This document shows positions 6,953 through 9,117 of a stretch of 9,117 bases of DNA, piece after piece. The stretch is from an uncultured Ignavibacteriota bacterium (GTDB taxonomy: Bacteria > Bacteroidota > Ignavibacteria > Tepidaquicellales > Tepidaquicellaceae), in contig CALGII010000276.1 in the NCBI GenBank assembly GCA_937915485.1, positions 1 through 9,117 of the forward strand. Reading direction: 5' to 3'. Each line of letters opens with the position of its first letter. Positions within the stretch are counted from its first letter, which is position 1. Below the pieces are notes generated by a model, which ran no database searches, was not told where the DNA came from, and worked only from the letters and a program-made list of their open reading frames with translations. The position numbers and the translations under genes are program-made.

Positions 6953-7303
6953 TCAGGTTTTTTTATTGTATCCTTTTTCTCCGTAAGGCTGAATTTCCAT
7001 CAGGCATATTTCTTCAAGTTCTTTTATTTCTTTCTCCGCATCCTCCGTCTCGCCTGTTTCTTTCAGCACCTCAATTATTTCAAAAATAAAATTATCCGCG
7101 CCCGATTTCCTGTAATCTTCCTGAAGTTCACCGCAGGAATGAATGCCCGCTTCGAGTTTGAATTTCTGTGAATTCCACGCCTTGTCCAGATTCATGCTGC
7201 TTCCGATATACACTCTTCCGTCCGATTTATTCCTTATCTGAAACACACCCTTGCGGAACTTCATCTGCTTGTATTCGTTTCTTATTTCCTTTTTCGTCTT
7301 CAT
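6953..7303 (-). CDS. GIY-YIG nuclease-like protein
   Basis: 116 residues, a single small domain. The signature is present in relaxed form: KGVFQIRN (18-25; GVF in place of GIY) and RVYIGSSMNLDKAW (30-43; YIG at 32-34). It is followed by the conserved layout LEAGIHSCGELQEDYRKSGADNFIFEIIEV, a Glu-rich helix (86-97), and a C-terminal CLMEIQPYGEKGYN (100-113) matching the end of the fold, where the metal-binding Glu usually lies. The helix that normally supplies the catalytic Arg after YIG reads NLDKAWNSQKFKL, where I find no Arg, so activity is uncertain. Similar stand-alone proteins occur in Bacteroidota, as I recall, without known function. Its ATG is separated by one base from the asparaginase stop (TGA-A-ATG), so the two are almost certainly translated from one message. 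Confidence 0.85.
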   Translation of the reverse strand: MKTKKEIRNEYKQMKFRKGVFQIRNKSDGRVYIGSSMNLDKAWNSQKFKLEAGIHSCGELQEDYRKSGADNFIFEIIEVLKETGETEDAEKEIKELEEICLMEIQPYGEKGYNKKT

Positions 7304-7304
7304 T

Positions 7305-7793
7305 TCAGTCTTCGTGAATGAACTTTCCTTCTTTATCCCTTTTCACTTTATTCCAAAGCGAGATACGCCCGTTCATGCATACATAGACTCCCGGACCAAG
7401 CGGGGAAACCGCGCCCGTTGCTGCCCCGACGTTGAATTCCGCGTCTGAGTCCTTGAACCTCTCCGGCTTAAAGGCGCCTGTGAGAATTATCGTCTTGTTC
7501 CTTATGCCAGATATGTATTCGGCGGTCTCAATTATTGTGTCCGTTCCGTGCGTTATAATTATTTTATTAGCGTCCGCGTTCGCGCATACCTCGTATAATT
7601 TTCGCCTGTCGTCTTCAGTTAATTCGATGCTGTCCTTTTTAATCAGAGGAAGAATTTCGTAATCGAACGAAGGCTTGATTTTTTCGAGAATCCTCTTTAC
7701 GGCGGGCTCGCCTATCTCGAACGCGTATCCTTTTACGCTCTTCGGATAATCCTTGTCTATCGTGCCGCCTGTCTGTATGAAAAGAATTTTCAT
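7305..7793 (-). CDS. Asparaginase domain-containing protein (short, single domain)
   Basis: 162 residues from the chosen start at MKILFIQTGG. The frame stays open 30 codons further, to a TTG at 7883, but that segment (KTLNGYCSENIKENE...) is unlike the family and the start would be poor. The first catalytic block TGGTID (8-13) and the second, THGTDT (81-86), match the two Thr-containing active-site motifs of L-asparaginases; ILTGAFKPERFKDSDAEFN (103-121) corresponds to their LTGAMRP region. Normal asparaginases have over 300 residues and two domains, while this stops after the N-terminal domain, a recurrent compact form. Judged against remembered E. coli AnsB, the helix carrying the third catalytic residue (Lys162) is shortened here (FNVGAATGAVSPLG) and no Lys aligns. 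Hydrolysis of asparagine is therefore plausible but not assured. No signal peptide; cytoplasmic. The GIY-YIG gene follows one base after its stop. Confidence 0.85.
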   Translation of the reverse strand: MKILFIQTGGTIDKDYPKSVKGYAFEIGEPAVKRILEKIKPSFDYEILPLIKKDSIELTEDDRRKLYEVCANADANKIIITHGTDTIIETAEYISGIRNKTIILTGAFKPERFKDSDAEFNVGAATGAVSPLGPGVYVCMNGRISLWNKVKRDKEGKFIHED

Positions 7794-8000
7794 TTGATTG
7801 TTTAAATTACTAAACGTCTCATTTTCTTTTATATTTTCGGAACAGTAGCCGTTAAGTGTTTTTGATTCTTCTTTTGTTGTCAAAAAATACCGTAGAAAAA
7901 AATTAAAATATATGCTAATCGATTTTTATTGATATTTGACGTAAGCGTAAGGATTTGCCATCAGAATCATCTTATGAATAGCAAGATATTCAAATTTCCG

Positions 8001-8510
8001 TCACCAGTTTCCGGCGTATGATAAATCTTCGCCGGTGCTCGCCGCAAGGTAATCATACTTCAGTTTTATTATTTGACGTATGTGAAGATAATCGTGCGCC
8101 AGCCAGTTAGTCAGGAATTTTCCCGCCGTCATCGGACCGAGTGTCGGATGGATGTGTTCATTCTCCCAGTTCGGAGATTTCAATTCTTCGAGCCACTTGG
8201 CTGACTTTGTCCTTTCGTCAAGAAAAGCGTTTAGCGTTTCATTATAATCCCGTTCATTGTATTTCCTCGAAACAACCCAACCCTGCGGGTCAATCGGTTT
8301 TAATGAACGCTTCGGGTCCTCGAGAGTGCTTTTTACCCTCGCGCCGAAGTCTTCACGCTCTTCGTCCAAAAGATGACAAACGATTTCAAGCAAACTCCAT
8401 TTCTCCGGATTCTGCTTCCACGAATAAAACTCCGGAGTGATGTTTTCGAGAAGGTCCCCGAATATTTTCTTATTCCTCGCTAATTCCGATATAATTTTTT
8501 TAGCGTCCAT
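8001..8510 (-). CDS. DinB family protein (DinB_2-like, putative metal-dependent thiol enzyme fold)
   Basis: 169 residues, a typical length, cytoplasmic. The DinB four-helix-bundle signature is clear: WSLLEIVCHLLDEE (38-51) with the first metal His46, and FLTNWLAHDYLHIRQIIKL (132-150) with His139 and His143 completing the usual three-His site. The C-terminus (YDYLAAS...YAGNW) is also where members of this family end. DinB-fold proteins include thiol-dependent S-transferases such as bacillithiol or mycothiol transferases; the actual substrate here is unknown. The name reflects the fold family, not the DNA polymerase IV called DinB in E. coli. It begins 10 bp after the cupin gene and probably shares its transcript. 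No Shine-Dalgarno is evident. A further 24 sense codons follow in frame after the TGA stop; I treat them as noncoding. Confidence 0.92.
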   Translation of the reverse strand: MDAKKIISELARNKKIFGDLLENITPEFYSWKQNPEKWSLLEIVCHLLDEEREDFGARVKSTLEDPKRSLKPIDPQGWVVSRKYNERDYNETLNAFLDERTKSAKWLEELKSPNWENEHIHPTLGPMTAGKFLTNWLAHDYLHIRQIIKLKYDYLAASTGEDLSYAGNW

Positions 8511-8520
8511 ATAAAGAATA

Positions 8521-8865
8521 TTATTTGCTTAGAAAATCTCCGTCAATAATTAGAAGTTTGGACCCGCCTTTAGTTACCGAGCGGTGCGAACTCGATTCGT
8601 CGGATACCACGTAAGTCATTCCCTTTTTCATTTCTACCGAACCGCCGCCCTCAAACTCGCTCGTGAATTCTCCCTCGATGCAGTGAACTATGTGACCTTT
8701 TCCGCACCAGTGGTCCGCGGTGTAGCCTTCCGAGTACTCCACAATTCTCACGCGGAGACCCTTATATTGTATGGTCTGCCAGTATGAAGTGCCCGTTTCT
8801 CCGGGATGCTCCTCTTTCGGTATCTTCGACCAGTCGATTGTGTTGAAATCAATATTTGCCGCCAT
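8521..8865 (-). CDS. DHCW motif cupin fold protein
   Basis: 114 residues, one small beta-barrel domain with no signal peptide. The motif ADHWCGKGHIVHCIEGEF (50-67) gives the family its name (Asp51-His52-Trp53-Cys54) and places His52, His58 and His61 in the cupin metal-binding region. The second half of the barrel shows KKGMTYVVSDESSSHRS (80-96) with His94 as a likely further ligand. The length equals the family norm. The function is unknown, though the residues suggest a bound metal. Downstream, 10 bp away, is the DinB-fold gene; upstream lies the DUF6064-like gene end, then two hairpins. The nearer, GC-rich hairpin ends 18 nt before this ATG, where it could affect translation. No Shine-Dalgarno is visible. 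Confidence 0.92.
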   Translation of the reverse strand: MAANIDFNTIDWSKIPKEEHPGETGTSYWQTIQYKGLRVRIVEYSEGYTADHWCGKGHIVHCIEGEFTSEFEGGGSVEMKKGMTYVVSDESSSHRSVTKGGSKLLIIDGDFLSK

Positions 8866-8883
8866 GTTATTTGATGTTTATGC

Positions 8884-8902
8884 CGCCCGGATATTCCGGG
8901 CG
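8884..8902 (-). other. GC-rich hairpin in the cupin leader
   Basis: Perfect 8-bp inverted repeat, CGCCCGGA (8884-8891) and TCCGGGCG (8895-8902), with a 3-nt TAT loop. It stands out in AT-rich surroundings. No T run follows on either strand, so it is not a classical terminator. On the - strand it lies 19-37 nt before the cupin ATG. It may be a leader structure, a processing site or a copy of a small interspersed palindrome. Confidence 0.7.
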
Positions 8903-8906
8903 TCAG

Positions 8907-8939
8907 GTTAAATTTTAACGTCCAACTTTAAAATTAAAC
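8907..8939. repeat. AT-rich inverted repeat next to the GC-rich hairpin
   Basis: GTTAAATTTTAA (8907-8918) pairs with TTAAAATTAAAC (8928-8939) around a 9-nt loop, giving 12 positions with one mismatch. The left arm also sits in a self-palindrome, GTTAAA-T-TTTAAC (8907-8919). It begins 8 bp after the stop codon of the DUF6064-like gene in the direction of transcription. It may protect that gene's transcript end or bind a dimeric regulator. AT-rich palindromes arise readily by chance, so confidence is modest. Confidence 0.45.
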
Positions 8940-8947
8940 GATGTTGA

Positions 8948-9117
8948 CTAAAGTAACTTTTCAGAATTTTTATTTCTATATAAAATCAGTATCAATGCGA
9001 GAATTCCCGATATAAGAAGACCTGTGTCTTCTTTTATTCCGAAGTTTATCGCTGCTGTGAAACCGATTATTGACCATAGAAACGGAATTATAAGCAGCGT
9101 AACAGGAAATCTTTTGT
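8948..9117 (-). CDS. C-terminal end of a membrane protein, probably DUF6064 family (5' partial)
   Basis: An open frame runs in from the right edge and ends at TAG (8948-8950), giving the last 55 residues: first residues KRFPVTLLIIPFLWSIIGF, end KNSEKLL. Two hydrophobic helices are visible, about residues 5-22 of the visible part and 32-46, separated by a short loop with GIKEDTG, and the tail RNKNSEK is basic and cytoplasmic-like. The LLIIPFLWSIIGFTAA...EDTGLL pattern resembles the C-terminus of DUF6064 membrane proteins as I remember it. The start and the rest of the protein are outside the window. The cupin gene follows after 82 bp containing two inverted repeats. Certain as a membrane protein end, moderate as to family. 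Confidence 0.7.
   Translation of the reverse strand, partial: KRFPVTLLIIPFLWSIIGFTAAINFGIKEDTGLLISGILALILILYRNKNSEKLL

Noticed and set aside
6943..6956. CTGAAA/TTTCAG hairpin followed by T's on the + strand near the GIY-YIG stop, as a terminator
   Set aside because: The T run is on the + strand, where no gene ends here. On the - strand the short AT-rich stem overlaps the stop codon and has no T run after it.
7794..7883. N-terminal extension of the asparaginase to a TTG start
   Set aside because: The asparaginase fold begins directly at MKILFIQTGG. The 30 extra residues are polar, unlike the family, and would require a weak TTG start without a Shine-Dalgarno.
7926..8000. 24 sense codons in frame after the DinB TGA stop (tail ending NPYAYVKYQ), suggesting readthrough or a small gene
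   Set aside because: DinB-family proteins normally end near the present stop, and a stop-free run of this length is expected by chance. I see no ribosome binding site, stop-codon context or domain that would support recoding or a separate gene.
8948..9117. Other open frames in the right-edge segment
   Set aside because: A second - strand frame is also stop-free for most of the segment but reads as polar residues without pattern. The chosen frame gives two clean membrane helices and ends in a sensible basic tail.
1..9117. Mobile element, phage, CRISPR or RNA genes
   Set aside because: No transposase, integrase, terminal inverted repeats, spaced direct repeats, tRNA cloverleaf or rRNA sequence was found on either strand.

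Overview
The window looks like chromosomal DNA from a member of the Ignavibacteria/Chlorobi side of the Bacteroidota (FCB) group. The best evidence is the large secreted protein at 1155-3659. Its C-terminal module (NFPNPFNPET near the start, SKKMILLK at the very end) is the type A sorting domain of the type IX secretion system, in the wording usual for Ignavibacteria-like genomes. The mitochondrial-type citrate synthase, the Bacteroidota-style class A2 beta-lactamase and the weak Shine-Dalgarno sequences agree with this. Genus and species cannot be read from the window.

Layout: only the citrate synthase at the left edge (1-885, 5' end cut off) lies on the + strand. It ends in a strong, nearly symmetrical hairpin terminator (908-936). 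The 3'-to-3' intergenic space up to 1155 is filled by a degenerate array of 7-bp units. Every other gene is on the - strand. In transcription order from the right edge these are: the C-terminus of a membrane protein (8948-9117, probably DUF6064); two hairpins; a DHCW-motif cupin (8521-8865) and a DinB-fold protein (8001-8510), 10 bp apart; a short single-domain asparaginase-like protein (7305-7793) and a GIY-YIG protein (6953-7303), 1 bp apart; a class I SAM methyltransferase (6337-6897); a secreted class A beta-lactamase (5366-6271); a DUF3788 protein (4881-5300) and a secreted orphan with a HEGRH zincin-like motif (3740-4867), 13 bp apart; and the 834-residue Asp-box beta-propeller protein (1155-3659).

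How they work together: the tight pairs (cupin + DinB, asparaginase + GIY-YIG, DUF3788 + HEGRH protein) are probably co-transcribed. The rest looks like a loose run of small accessory and housekeeping genes rather than one pathway. Three successive products (beta-lactamase, HEGRH protein, Asp-box protein) carry signal peptides, so the left half is biased towards envelope or exported functions. I see no transposase, integrase, tRNA, rRNA, CRISPR array or phage gene.

I did not find a convincing new multi-gene system. The observations most worth a second look are the 7-bp-periodic array, the HEGRH orphan, the native-looking A2 beta-lactamase and the paired hairpins before the cupin gene. All family assignments are from memory of motifs, without database searches.
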